DNA from: Bacillus sp. FJAT-42376
GTDB lineage: Bacteria; Bacillota; Bacilli; Bacillales; Bacillaceae
Direction of reading: 5' to 3'
NCBI RefSeq assembly: GCF_003816055.1
Contig: NZ_CP033906.1
Coordinates: 1,240,001 to 1,304,000, forward strand
DNA: 64,000 bases
Shown here: in pieces, positions 51,621 to 60,770 of the stretch
Position numbering within the stretch: the stretch's first letter is position 1
Layout of the letters: each line of letters starts with the position of its first letter
The notes under the pieces: model-generated
What the model was told of the DNA's origin: nothing
Database searches by the model: none
Seen by the model: only the letters and a program-made list of their open reading frames with translations
Translations under genes and position numbers: made by a program

Positions 51621-52622
51621 TTGAGACCAACGATTAAAGATGTGGCAAGACTGGCGGGAGTATCCGTTGCAACCGTTTCAAGGATTGTAAACGGCCTGCC
51701 CGGCTATTCACCGGAAACGAGAAAAAAGGTTATGTCGGTTATCGATGAGCTTGGATATAAGCCTAATGCGGTGGCCCGGAATCTTGTGAACCGGAAGACG
51801 AATACGATTGGTGTTCTGCTCCCGCAGCTGTCAAGCCATTTTGCGGCCAAGCTCCTCCAGGGTATTGAGGATGAAGCGCATAAGAGACGGTACAGTGTGG
51901 TCATTTGCAATACCGACTCGAACGGGAAGAGAACGATGGACTATTTAGAGCTGCTGAGGGAAAAGCAGGTTGAAGGAATTCTGTTTGCAAGTGAATTTTT
52001 AACCGAAGAGTATGCAGATACCATTCGGGGATTCGGGATTCCTGCTGCGGTCATCTCCACCGAATCCCATGTTCCGGAGATCCCGTTTATTAAAGTGGAT
52101 GATGAGGCGGCCTCTTTCTCAGCTGTGCAATACCTTATGGAAAAAGGCCACAGGAAAATCGGGATGATCGCCGGAACGAAAGAGGATCCGATTTCCGGTG
52201 TCCCGAGGGTAGCCGGATTGAAGAGGGCGTTTGAAGCCAATCAGCTTTCATTTAATGAAAATTGGATTGAGCATGGGGATTTTGGATTCAAAAGCGGGTA
52301 TGAAGCAATGAAGAGGCTTTACCGCAGGAATCCGGATGTCACAGCTGTTTTTGCAGCAAGTGATGAGATGGCGCTTGGGATCTTATCGTTTTGTTATGAG
52401 AAAGGGATTAAAGTGCCCGATGATTTATCCGTAATGGGCTATGACGATACCGAGATTGCAACCATGTCGATTCCTCCCCTGACTGCCGTCCATCAGCCGA
52501 TACAGGAAATGGGCGCAGAGGCGGTAGGGATGCTGATGGACATGATCGGCGGGTCTGAAGCTGAAAGTGTGTTTATGCCCTTCAGCATAACAGAGAGAGA
52601 CTCAGTTAAAAATCTGAATTAG
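51621..52622 (+). CDS. LacI-family regulator of alpha-glucoside use (MalR-like)
   Basis: A 333-residue repressor: HTH TIKDVARLAGVSVATVSRIVNG, hinge YKPNAVARNLVNRKTNTIGV and sugar-binding domain. The start is TTG 51621 with AAAGGGA upstream. It is 15 nt before malL, so it is probably autoregulated through the palindrome at 51,582 and controls malL; a related site before the GH31 gene suggests a wider regulon. Confidence 0.87.
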   Translation: MRPTIKDVARLAGVSVATVSRIVNGLPGYSPETRKKVMSVIDELGYKPNAVARNLVNRKTNTIGVLLPQLSSHFAAKLLQGIEDEAHKRRYSVVICNTDSNGKRTMDYLELLREKQVEGILFASEFLTEEYADTIRGFGIPAAVISTESHVPEIPFIKVDDEAASFSAVQYLMEKGHRKIGMIAGTKEDPISGVPRVAGLKRAFEANQLSFNENWIEHGDFGFKSGYEAMKRLYRRNPDVTAVFAASDEMALGILSFCYEKGIKVPDDLSVMGYDDTEIATMSIPPLTAVHQPIQEMGAEAVGMLMDMIGGSEAESVFMPFSITERDSVKNLN

Positions 52623-52637
52623 AGGAGCCAGAGATCA

Positions 52638-54323
52638 ATGGAGAAAATATGGTGGAAAGAAGCGGTTGTGTATCAAATATATCCTCGAAGCTTTATGGAC
52701 AGCAACGGGGATGGAGTCGGTGATATTAAAGGAATCATCTCCAAGCTTGATTATTTAAAAGAGCTTGGGGTGGATGTTGTATGGCTTTCTCCGGTCTATC
52801 AGTCGCCAAATGACGATAATGGCTATGACATCAGTGATTACCGCCGGATTATGGATGAATTCGGAACGATGGACGACTGGGAGCACATGCTTGAGGAAAT
52901 GCACCATCGTGGCATTAAACTTGTGATGGACCTGGTGGTGAATCATTCTTCCGATGAACACGCATGGTTTGCAGAGTCCCGCAAGTCTAAAGATAATCCG
53001 TACCGCGATTATTATATATGGCGCCCGGGCAAGAACGGGCAGGAGCCGAATAACTGGGAGTCTGTATTCAGCGGATCGGCATGGCAGTATGATGAGGAAG
53101 CGGGGGAGTATTATCTTCATCTTTTCTCGAAAAAACAGCCTGACCTGAATTGGGAAAATCCTGCGCTTCGTAATGAAGTATACGATATGATGAAGTTTTG
53201 GCTGGATAAAGGGATTGACGGTTTCCGAATGGATGTCATTAATTTCATTTCAAAAGAAGAGGGGCTTCCGGATGCAGAAAATCCGGAAGGAAGGCCTTTT
53301 GCTCCAGGCGGGCAGCATTTTATGAATGGCCCGCGGATTCATGAATTTTTGAAAGAGATGAATCAGGAGGTCCTCTCGAAATATGATGTGATGACAGTGG
53401 GAGAAATGCCTGGAGTTTCACCGGAAGAGGGCATTCTTTATACCGATTCCGAACGAAAGGAACTGAATATGGTGTTCCAGTTTGAGCATATGGATCTTGA
53501 TGTTCAGCCGGGGAAAAGCAAATGGGACGTAAAACCTCTTGATCTGCGTGATTTGAAGCATTCATTGTCACGCTGGCAGCAGGGAATGGATGGAAAGGGC
53601 TGGAACAGTCTGTACTGGAATAACCATGATCAGCCGAGAATCGTTTCCCGTTTCGGTGACGATCAGAAATACAGAGTAGAATCAGCGAAAATGCTTGCGA
53701 CGTGTCTGCATATGATGCAGGGCACTCCTTATATTTATCAGGGGGAAGAAATCGGCATGACGAATGTCCGTTTTGATTCCATTCAGCAGTATAAAGATAT
53801 TGAAACGATGAACATGTATAAAGAGCGTGTCATCGACAACAAAGAAGATTCTGCAGAAGTGATGAAGTCCATTTATATAAAGGGCCGTGATAATGCACGT
53901 ACTCCCGTTCAGTGGGATGATTCGGAAAATGCGGGTTTCACAGAGGGTACTCCATGGATTGAAGTGAATCCAAATTATAAAGAGATCAATGCGAAACAGG
54001 CGATAGGAGATCCTTCTTCCATCTTCCATTATTATAAAAACCTGATCTGCTTAAGAAAAAATCATGAAATCATCGTGTACGGTTCCTATGAGCTGATATT
54101 GGACGATGACCCTGAAATTTTTGCTTTTATCCGGGAATACAACGGGGAAAAGCTGCTTGTCGTGACAAATTTCTCGGGAAATAATCCGGTGTTTCGACTT
54201 CCTGAAGGCTTGGCATTGGGGAGCGATTCTGAACTGCTTGCCGCTAATTACGAGGGAGAGCACGAAGGGAATCACGAGGAGTTTACCTTGAAACCGTGGG
54301 AAGCGAGAGTGTATAAATTTTAA
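52638..54323 (+). CDS. malL: Oligo-1,6-glucosidase (GH13 subfamily 31)
   Basis: A 561-residue cytoplasmic alpha-glucosidase, same length as B. subtilis MalL. Catalytic Asp199 in GFRMDVIN, Glu256 in VGEMPG, Asp331 in NNHDQPR. Residue 200, just after the nucleophile, is Val, the residue linked to alpha-1,6 rather than alpha-1,4 cleavage in this family. This suits isomaltose made by the GH66/GH31 enzymes. No sugar transporter is encoded in the window, so uptake must lie elsewhere. Confidence 0.93.
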   Translation: MEKIWWKEAVVYQIYPRSFMDSNGDGVGDIKGIISKLDYLKELGVDVVWLSPVYQSPNDDNGYDISDYRRIMDEFGTMDDWEHMLEEMHHRGIKLVMDLVVNHSSDEHAWFAESRKSKDNPYRDYYIWRPGKNGQEPNNWESVFSGSAWQYDEEAGEYYLHLFSKKQPDLNWENPALRNEVYDMMKFWLDKGIDGFRMDVINFISKEEGLPDAENPEGRPFAPGGQHFMNGPRIHEFLKEMNQEVLSKYDVMTVGEMPGVSPEEGILYTDSERKELNMVFQFEHMDLDVQPGKSKWDVKPLDLRDLKHSLSRWQQGMDGKGWNSLYWNNHDQPRIVSRFGDDQKYRVESAKMLATCLHMMQGTPYIYQGEEIGMTNVRFDSIQQYKDIETMNMYKERVIDNKEDSAEVMKSIYIKGRDNARTPVQWDDSENAGFTEGTPWIEVNPNYKEINAKQAIGDPSSIFHYYKNLICLRKNHEIIVYGSYELILDDDPEIFAFIREYNGEKLLVVTNFSGNNPVFRLPEGLALGSDSELLAANYEGEHEGNHEEFTLKPWEARVYKF

Positions 54324-54362
54324 GAAAAAACGGCGGGCTAATTGGTCCGCCGTTTTATTCTT
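54324..54362 (+). terminator. Terminator of malL
   Basis: AACGGCGG and CCGCCGTT arms, 9-nt loop, then Ts. Confidence 0.88.
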
Positions 54363-54455
54363 TTTCTCGTGATGCATAAACAGACAAGAAAATATCCCCT
54401 CATTTCTTTCGCTTTATTGAGATTATTTTCTAGTCCTGCCTGTTCGAAAATTGTT

Positions 54456-54462
54456 CATACTA
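54456..54462 (+). promoter_or_regulatory. Sigma-F/G-type -10 before yhcV
   Basis: CATACTA at 54456-54462 equals the forespore sigma -10 consensus; the -35 is not convincing. yhcV is in the sigma-G set of B. subtilis as I recall. Confidence 0.4.
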
Positions 54463-54485
54463 CTTAACGAAAGGGGAGGGTCATC

Positions 54486-54905
54486 ATGAATTCAGTCAAT
54501 CAAATCATGTCCAAAAATGTGGCGTGTGTCAGTTCAAGCCAGTCCATTCAAGAGGCAGCGCAGCTTATGAGCCAGCACAATGTCGGATCGATTCCGGTTG
54601 TGGATAATAGCCAGATGAAGGGAATTATCACAGATCGTGATATTACACTTCGAACAACAGCTGAAGGCAGAGAAAGCAATACGAAGGTGTCTGATGTGAT
54701 GACATCCCATGTTGTTTCCGGAAGCCCGGATATGAGTTATGAGGAAGCATCCCAGATGATGGCTCAAAACCAAATCCGCCGTCTGCCGATTGTGGAAAAC
54801 GGCCAGCTGGCTGGCATGGTAGCCCTTGGCGATCTTTCAGTAAATCAGCTTTCCAATGATTCTGCAGGAAGCGCCCTTTCAAACATTTCAGACCAGCATA
54901 AATAA
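54486..54905 (+). CDS. yhcV: YhcV, tandem CBS-domain protein
   Basis: A 139-residue protein of two CBS motifs: MSKNVACVSSSQSIQEAAQLM with IPVVDNSQMKGIITDRDI, and MTSHVVSGSPDMSYEEASQMM with LPIVENGQLAGMVALGDLS. Such Bateman modules bind adenine nucleotides. No enzymatic domain. Ribosome site AAAGGGGAGG. It restarts the B. subtilis yhc order after the bdb/mal insertion. Confidence 0.88.
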   Translation: MNSVNQIMSKNVACVSSSQSIQEAAQLMSQHNVGSIPVVDNSQMKGIITDRDITLRTTAEGRESNTKVSDVMTSHVVSGSPDMSYEEASQMMAQNQIRRLPIVENGQLAGMVALGDLSVNQLSNDSAGSALSNISDQHK

Positions 54906-54906
54906 A

Positions 54907-54953
54907 GAAAAGGAAGGGTAGCCGGGGGTTCCCGGTTATCCTTTTCTTTTTAG
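54907..54953 (+). terminator. Terminator of yhcV
   Basis: GAAAAGGAAGGGTAGCCGGG and CCCGGTTATCCTTTTC arms, then TTTT. Confidence 0.85.
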
Positions 54954-54993
54954 TGAAAAGATGTTCATAATAGAAGCAAAGGAGCTGATTCAC

Positions 54994-55662
54994 ATGTATA
55001 AAGCGGTTGTGTTTGACTTTGATGGTTTGATCCTGGATACGGAAACCCTGCATTACAACGTTCTTCAGGAAATGTTTGAGGAACAGGGATCCCATCTGCC
55101 TCTTGAGGTATGGGTGAAGGATGTAGGAACCGATTCCGGATTTAAGCCGTTTACATATTTGGAAGAACAATTAAAGAAGACGGTGGACCATGATTCACTT
55201 CAGAAGGAACGTGAAAAACGGTTTGGGGAACGAATTTTAAAAGAGAAGGCGAGACCCGGAGTGGTAGACTATCTGGCTGCCGCGAAGGAGCTCGGATTTA
55301 AGGTTGGGCTGGCTTCAAGCTCCAATTATAAATGGGTGAGCACCCACTTGAAACATATTGGCTTATTTGAAGAATTTGAGTGCATTAAAACAAGTGATGA
55401 TGTGGAGGAAGTAAAGCCAAATCCGGATCTCTATTTAAAAGCAGCTGAATGCCTGGGGGTGAAACCTGAGGAGTGCATCGCGTTTGAGGATTCTGCCCAT
55501 GGATCCACTGCAGCAAAACGGGCAGGGATGGCGTGCGTGATTGTGCCGAATCAAATCACCGGCGGACTGCCGTTTGAAGAAATGGACCACCGTCTTGAAT
55601 CGATGGCTGAACTGGAATTCAAGCTGCTTCTTGAAAAGCTGGAAGGAAGAAATCGCGTTTAA
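54994..55662 (+). CDS. yhcW: YhcW, HAD-family phosphatase (beta-phosphoglucomutase-like)
   Basis: A 222-residue HAD enzyme: motif I DFDGLILDTET (nucleophile and acid Asp 8 and 10), motif II LASSSNYKW, Lys in VKPNPDLYL, motif IV FEDSAHGSTAAKRAGM. ATG 54994 follows AAAGGAG. Substrate unknown. Confidence 0.9.
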   Translation: MYKAVVFDFDGLILDTETLHYNVLQEMFEEQGSHLPLEVWVKDVGTDSGFKPFTYLEEQLKKTVDHDSLQKEREKRFGERILKEKARPGVVDYLAAAKELGFKVGLASSSNYKWVSTHLKHIGLFEEFECIKTSDDVEEVKPNPDLYLKAAECLGVKPEECIAFEDSAHGSTAAKRAGMACVIVPNQITGGLPFEEMDHRLESMAELEFKLLLEKLEGRNRV

Positions 55663-55712
55663 TACAGACTGAAAAGAGGGTAAATGATTCTAATGGTAAA
55701 GGAGATGTTGTC

Positions 55713-57260
55713 ATGAGTGAAGAATTGGATTTATCTAAATTTGAAAAAAAAATGATCATAAGGAATATAGAGCATAAAGATATTGATGAAATTATCAATA
55801 TGCAGAAGAAATGTTTTCCGGGAATGGAGCCATGGAAAAGGGAACATCTTGAGAGCCATTTAGAGCATTTTCCGGAAGGACAGTTTTGTGCAGAGTTCGA
55901 AGGGCAGATTATCGGTTCCTGCTCCAGTCTGCTTGTAAACTTTGATGAATACGATGACCGCCATACGTGGGATGACATTACGGATAACGGATACATTACA
56001 AACCATAATCCCGACGGCTATAATCTCTACGGAATTGAAGTAATGGTGGACCCGGAATTCAGAAGAATGAGCATCGGCTACAGGCTTTATGAAGCGCGCA
56101 AGGAATTTGCCCGTCTTCAAAATTTAAAAAGCATCATCATTGGGGGCCGAATTCCTAATTTCCATAAACACGCAGGCGAAATGACTCCAAGAGAGTATGT
56201 GGAGGAAGTCATCCATCACCGTATTTATGATCCGGTTCTTTCCTTCCAGCTAATGAACGGGTTTACGCTGATGAGGATCAATCCGAGCTACCTGCCGGAT
56301 GATAAAGCGTCCAATCAATATGCAACCCTGATGGAATGGAACAATGTAGACTATCAGCCGAATACGAAGCGTTATTATAAAACGTCCTTCCCGGTCAGGA
56401 TTTGTGTGGTTCAGTACATGATGAAGCAAATCGAGTCTTTCGATGAATTCGCGAAGCAGTCCGAATATTATGTGGATGTTGCATCCGATGCAGACGCTGA
56501 TTTCGCTGTTTTCCCTGAGCTTTTCACCACACAGCTCATGTCTTTTGGCCATGAAAAAACGCCAAGCCAGGCAATCAGACGGCTGACGGAGTTTACAGAA
56601 GATTATATATCCCTGTTTACAGACCTTGCTGTGAAGTACAACATCAATATCATCGGCGGATCCCATGTAGTGGAAGAGGATGACGGGGATATCTACAATA
56701 TTGCCTACCTTTTCAGACGGGACGGGACAATCGAGAAGCAATACAAAATTCATATCACCCCAAACGAGCGCAAGTGGTGGGGCATCAGCGCAGGCGATCA
56801 GGTCAGGGTGTTCGATACGGACTGCGGGAAAATTGCCATCCAAATTTGCTATGATATCGAGTTCCCGGAATTGGCACGAATTGCGACAGATATGGGGGCA
56901 AAAATCATTTTCACTCCATTTTGTACAGAAGACCGCCAAGGCTATTTAAGGGTTCGGTACTGTGCGCAGGCGCGTGCGGTTGAAAATCAGGTATATACCG
57001 TTATTTCAGGTACGGTCGGCAACCTTCCCCAAACAGAAAATATGGATATTCAATACGCCCAATCCGCTATTTTCGCTCCATCCGATTTCGAATACGCAAG
57101 AGACGGGATTGTCGGGGAGTGCAACCCGAATATCGAGATGGTCGTAATCGGGGATGTCGATTTAGAAATTTTAAGAAGACAGCGCCAGTCCGGAACCGTC
57201 CGGCAGCTGAAGGACCGGCGGCGCGATTTGTATTCGCTCCAGTATAAGAACAGATCGTGA
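55713..57260 (+). CDS. yhcX: YhcX, GNAT acetyltransferase fused to carbon-nitrogen hydrolase
   Basis: A 515-residue two-domain protein. Residues 15-180 are a GNAT fold (YGIEVMVDPEFRRMSIGYRLYEA). Residues 225-510 are a nitrilase-superfamily domain with Glu in FPELF, Lys in KIHITPNERKWW and Cys in IQICYDIEFPE. The B. subtilis homologue has the same fusion and length. Likely acts on an amide after or before N-acylation; substrate unknown. Confidence 0.92.
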   Translation: MSEELDLSKFEKKMIIRNIEHKDIDEIINMQKKCFPGMEPWKREHLESHLEHFPEGQFCAEFEGQIIGSCSSLLVNFDEYDDRHTWDDITDNGYITNHNPDGYNLYGIEVMVDPEFRRMSIGYRLYEARKEFARLQNLKSIIIGGRIPNFHKHAGEMTPREYVEEVIHHRIYDPVLSFQLMNGFTLMRINPSYLPDDKASNQYATLMEWNNVDYQPNTKRYYKTSFPVRICVVQYMMKQIESFDEFAKQSEYYVDVASDADADFAVFPELFTTQLMSFGHEKTPSQAIRRLTEFTEDYISLFTDLAVKYNINIIGGSHVVEEDDGDIYNIAYLFRRDGTIEKQYKIHITPNERKWWGISAGDQVRVFDTDCGKIAIQICYDIEFPELARIATDMGAKIIFTPFCTEDRQGYLRVRYCAQARAVENQVYTVISGTVGNLPQTENMDIQYAQSAIFAPSDFEYARDGIVGECNPNIEMVVIGDVDLEILRRQRQSGTVRQLKDRRRDLYSLQYKNRS

Positions 57261-57264
57261 TTCA

Positions 57265-57298
57265 ATAACAGCCTGCTTTCCGCGGGCTGTTTTTTTGC
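57265..57298 (+). terminator. Terminator of yhcX
   Basis: AACAGCCTGC and GCGGGCTGTT arms, then Ts. Confidence 0.9.
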
Positions 57299-57420
57299 TG
57301 TCCGACGTATCACAAATTTTATATATGTTAATATAGGTAAAAAAGAATACGATTCATGCTATTTTTACATACATACGAGAGTATACTTAGAAAAAGACAA
57401 GCTGGCAGGAGCGTGCGGAT

Positions 57421-57978
57421 ATGGGATTTGAAGGGCAGACGATATTGCCTGCATTGAGAAATATGAAGCAATTTGATCAGTTTTTACAGAGTCATTACGA
57501 ATATGGAGTGCTGCTTGATACTCATTTAGGCCAGCTCAAGGGTATTGTGAAGGCATCTAATCAGGCAGGAAAGAAGCTTCTGATTCATGTCGATTTAATT
57601 CAGGGACTTAAGCACGATGAATACGCGGTTGAATTTATCTCCCAGGAAATCAAACCTGCCGGGCTTATCTCTACCCGGTCGAGTGTAATCGGAAAAGCGA
57701 AACAGCGCGGCCTCATAGCGATCCAGCGTTTATTCCTGCTTGATACAAGTGCATTGGCAAAGAGTCTTGAGCTTATTCAAAAAAACAGACCGGATTTCAT
57801 TGAAGTACTTCCCGGAGTTGTCCCGAGCTTAATTGAGGGCATCCGTAAAGAAACGGATATTCCTATACTTGCAGGCGGGTTCGTAAAGACAGAGCAGGAA
57901 GTCCAGGCAGCTCTTCAGGCGGGTGCTACAGCTGTTACCAGTTCAGAAACCGCTCTTTGGAAGGAACTGCAGAAATAG
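57421..57978 (+). CDS. glpP: Glycerol-3-phosphate-responsive antiterminator GlpP
   Basis: A 185-residue RNA-binding TIM-barrel-like regulator that, with glycerol-3-phosphate, prevents termination in the glpFK and glpD leaders. [17 protein letters not shown] start, [20 protein letters not shown] and [25 protein letters not shown] are family blocks. Ribosome site GGCAGGAG. In B. subtilis glpF follows directly; here 3.4 kb intervene. Confidence 0.94.
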   Translation: MGFEGQTILPALRNMKQFDQFLQSHYEYGVLLDTHLGQLKGIVKASNQAGKKLLIHVDLIQGLKHDEYAVEFISQEIKPAGLISTRSSVIGKAKQRGLIAIQRLFLLDTSALAKSLELIQKNRPDFIEVLPGVVPSLIEGIRKETDIPILAGGFVKTEQEVQAALQAGATAVTSSETALWKELQK

Positions 57979-58059
57979 CAGGCAACTCCGGCAACGTTCA
58001 CTTATTAATTCTCAAACAATTATAGTGTTTCTTGATTGCAGCCAGCAGGAGCTTTTCTT

Positions 58060-58155
58060 TACTTGTGCAGGCGTTGAGCCTCTTCACGCTGCTCTCAGCT
58101 CGGAGTCTCGCGCCTTCAAAAGGGGGAAATCGACAACAGACCTTAACAGAGCCTT
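58060..58155 (-). repeat. Degenerate MITE-like repeat (copy 3)
   Basis: TTAACAGAGCC end (58143-58153), with CGGAGTCTCGCGCCTTC and GAAATCGACAACAGA inside, as in copy 1 (same orientation). The left end is lost. Confidence 0.5.
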
Positions 58156-58197
58156 CTTAAAAAGTAATAAACATGGTGGAAGCTGCTCCTATCAACA

Positions 58198-59004
58198 TTA
58201 GCCAACCATTGTATCGTTTCTTTTCCTTTTGGTGACAAAGATGATAAGTGCAGAACCACCTAAAGATAATACTAAAGCAATTCCCCCATAGAGGACGAGC
58301 GGGTTTATGGAGTTATTCTTTTCATTGATGACATTTGATGTGGTACCGCTGCCTCCAACAGAAACGTCACTGCCGTTTTTGTCTAGTATTGGATTAGCGT
58401 CTTTATATCGCTGAATAAAACGATCTTGAAATTGGTTAATTGTCATGTCCTTCGTAATCATTGTTTTCGCACTATCATTAAGGGCTTTGACAATTTTTAA
58501 ATCGACCATGTACCAAGCATCAATAGGCATTTCATATATAATTTTTTTATTCTTATCAGGGGTAAACTTGGCTAACATCTCAGCAAAATCTTTTCCATAG
58601 CCAAAAGTCGACATAGTGAATTGTCCATCATCTTTTTTGAATGTTCCAATGACATTGACAGGGTTTCCATTTTGGTAGACGACTGATATCCATTCGTTTT
58701 TTTGAATCATACCAGATGCATCTTTATCCATCTCCCTGCTCTCTTTAAAGCTTCTGCTAAAAGCAAAAGTAGAGAATAGAGGTCCGAAGGTGATGTTTCC
58801 GTCTCCTGTCAGATTGTAATTAGAAGGTGTATCCCTATTAATAACCTGCTTTACATCATTTAAAAAATTCGTATCGGCGTATATTTTAGCTTCTGCCGGT
58901 ACTTCACCAGTACCATTCTCAAAGTAATCCTCAGCCCTTGCTATGTTTCCATTTGTGGATAATAGAAATGCCAATAACCCGACCACAACGCTCCATCTTT
59001 TCAA
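58198..59004 (-). CDS. Exported, C-terminally membrane-anchored protein, unknown function
   Basis: A 268-residue protein: signal peptide (MKRWSVVVGLLAFLLSTNGNIARA, cut before Glu), an ectodomain of about 205 residues rich in Asp, Lys and Asn, a Ser/Gly/Asn linker (about 210-228), one membrane helix (233-255) and a KRKR stop-transfer tail. No family recognised. AT-rich and unlike neighbours; probably acquired. Confidence 0.75.
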   Translation of the reverse strand: MKRWSVVVGLLAFLLSTNGNIARAEDYFENGTGEVPAEAKIYADTNFLNDVKQVINRDTPSNYNLTGDGNITFGPLFSTFAFSRSFKESREMDKDASGMIQKNEWISVVYQNGNPVNVIGTFKKDDGQFTMSTFGYGKDFAEMLAKFTPDKNKKIIYEMPIDAWYMVDLKIVKALNDSAKTMITKDMTINQFQDRFIQRYKDANPILDKNGSDVSVGGSGTTSNVINEKNNSINPLVLYGGIALVLSLGGSALIIFVTKRKRNDTMVG

Positions 59005-59028
59005 CGTAATAATCCCCCTTAAAACATT

Positions 59029-59262
59029 CTATTCTGTAACGTGAGTGTGTCTATGTGTAATACGCATATTACTACGGAATTGCGAAGTTAACTTGACGGC
59101 GGAGTCTGAAACTATTGGATTAAAACAATGCACTTTGTTTTCATTAGCTGTATCATAGCCTCGAATAACCTTCATATGTCCTTTTCCATGCGCGTCTTCT
59201 TGATCTCTAACCTGCATTCTAGCTAAATTATATTCAAGTTGGATACTCCCATAATATACCAC
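59029..59262 (-). pseudogene. Short AT-rich ORF, possible 5'-truncated gene
   Basis: Seventy-seven codons from a GTG without a ribosome site. The middle HGKGHMKVIRGYDTANENKV is reminiscent of the His strand in C39-like papain-fold proteins, but no Cys motif precedes it. It sits just upstream of the exported protein. It could be a remnant or random. Confidence 0.25.
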
Positions 59263-59542
59263 TTGGAATATGCTGAAGACTATAACGAGTATCGATAATC
59301 ATGGACATTTATTTCGTTAATAAAAGCGGAGGAATATATTTTCAAAATAAGACTCATGCAAAAGGATTTTATCCTCCTTTTTGATCATCAAAGAGAGGGA
59401 ATAGAACCTATTTTCTATTAGAGGAGAAAAAACTTAACTGAGAAAAGATAAAGCGGATGCCTCCGTCTTGTGGGGGCTTCTGGGGAACCACTTGTCTTTG
59501 TTTGGAGCCAGATTCCTTTTTAATATTTACCTTTAATATTTA

Positions 59543-59641
59543 GGCTTTATTAAAAAGCATGATGTTGATTTTTAACATCAGTTGTTTGAAGTGGAAAGCG
59601 AGGGCCTGTAACGGAAATCAACAGCAAAGTTTAACAGAGCT
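59543..59641 (+). repeat. MITE-like repeat (copy 4)
   Basis: TTTAACAGAGC right end (59630-59640), degenerate left end GGCTTTATTAAA. The inside (TGATGTTGATTTTTAACATC, then GGAAAGCGAGGGCCTGTAAC) is colinear with copy 2. Together with copy 3 it flanks the exported-protein gene. The rest of 59,263-59,770 is AT-rich and shows nothing else. Confidence 0.7.
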
Positions 59642-59770
59642 AAATTTTAAAAGGTAAAATTAAAAATAGATACGATATTATAAGTTCATAAGTAAGATGC
59701 TTATTGATAGTTGTTTATTCTCAACTTAGATAACGTATAAATTAAATTATGGGTAATGAGGAGAAATGGT

Positions 59771-60280
59771 ATGCGGGAGAAAAAGGTTCGAGGAATTAAA
59801 CGTAAGTCTTATCATTTGATTGAACGAATTAAAGCAAATACTTTGGAGTTTCCAACAGAATTTTACAATGGTTATTGGCATATGCACCTACCCGTTGCTC
59901 AGGACTTTATAAGTTCCAACAAAACACCCAAAAAAATCAAACGATTATGCATTCAAACCCTATTGGATAGATCTGAACATCTAATTGGTTTGAAGCCAAA
60001 TGACAAAGAAAAGTACCGTGTAGTAGTTACAGTTGATTTCCCAGATTTATGGGGTTCGCAAATAATTGTATTTAAAGGTGATTCCCATTTTAAAGATTTC
60101 TTTAATAGGAACGACGAATATCAACAATGGCTTTATCTGCCTGATGATAGAAACATTCAAGCTGAATGGGGATTGTCTGTTCCTAACAATTTGAAAATAT
60201 CAGGTTTTAAAGAAATAATTACAGATGAAGATGGATATCACTATGAAGGTGAAATTTGGTTTATCGGGGAATTAAAATAA
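59771..60280 (+). CDS. DUF3916-like protein
   Basis: A 169-residue protein starting MREKKVRGIKRKSYHLIERI with FYNGYWHMHLPVAQDFI and a C-terminal EDGYHYEGEIWFIGEL. I associate this pattern with DUF3916, of unknown function. The gene is distinctly AT-rich compared with glp genes around. GAGGAG lies 7 nt before ATG 59771. Solitary, next to a repeat; probably horizontally acquired. Confidence 0.7.
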   Translation: MREKKVRGIKRKSYHLIERIKANTLEFPTEFYNGYWHMHLPVAQDFISSNKTPKKIKRLCIQTLLDRSEHLIGLKPNDKEKYRVVVTVDFPDLWGSQIIVFKGDSHFKDFFNRNDEYQQWLYLPDDRNIQAEWGLSVPNNLKISGFKEIITDEDGYHYEGEIWFIGELK

Positions 60281-60512
60281 ATTTAAAGAGACATCATAAT
60301 TTGTATGTCCCTTTTCTTAATTAAAAAACAACATTTTTGGTTAACAGAGTTTTCTTAATAGGTACGGGAACCTTTTGATCATGCCTATAGGGCGAATGGC
60401 CGCAGCATCCTACTGCAGGCAAAAATTGAAGAAAACAGCAAAAAAATGAGAAAATAAGAGATTTGCCTGCATTTATCTGGAAATATTGCCGCTAAACAGT
60501 GTTTGTCAAAGT

Positions 60513-60541
60513 TTACAAATAAACAATCCGGGCAGTAGAAT
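60513..60541 (+). promoter_or_regulatory. Promoter of the 135-residue ORF
   Basis: TTACAA (60513-60518), 17-bp spacer, TAGAAT (60536-60541). The 60,281-60,500 stretch before it holds no gene. Confidence 0.5.
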
Positions 60542-60620
60542 AGCTTCTATCGATATCGATGAATAAAAGCATTCTGGAAGACTTAACACAAAGGGAGCTT
60601 GTCTCGCTGGGTGTCCGGTA

Positions 60621-60688
60621 GGCCAATGAATACTTTTTCATTCAAAATGGGTGTTTCCATTGGATGAAAAGTAATCATTGGCCTTTTT
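60621..60688 (+). terminator. Long leader hairpin with T-run (possible attenuator)
   Basis: GGCCAATGA pairs with TCATTGGCC, ACTTTTTCAT with ATGAAAAGT, AAATGG with CCATT; the stem is nearly continuous over 68 nt and is followed by TTTTT. It lies between the promoter and the ORF at 60,771, so expression requires read-through. Confidence 0.75.
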
Positions 60689-60770
60689 ATATGCATCAAA
60701 TCTAAGCAGACCCCCGGCTCCCCGATCATTTTCAGCAAAGACAGAGTGCCTTACGAAAGAAGGGGATAAC

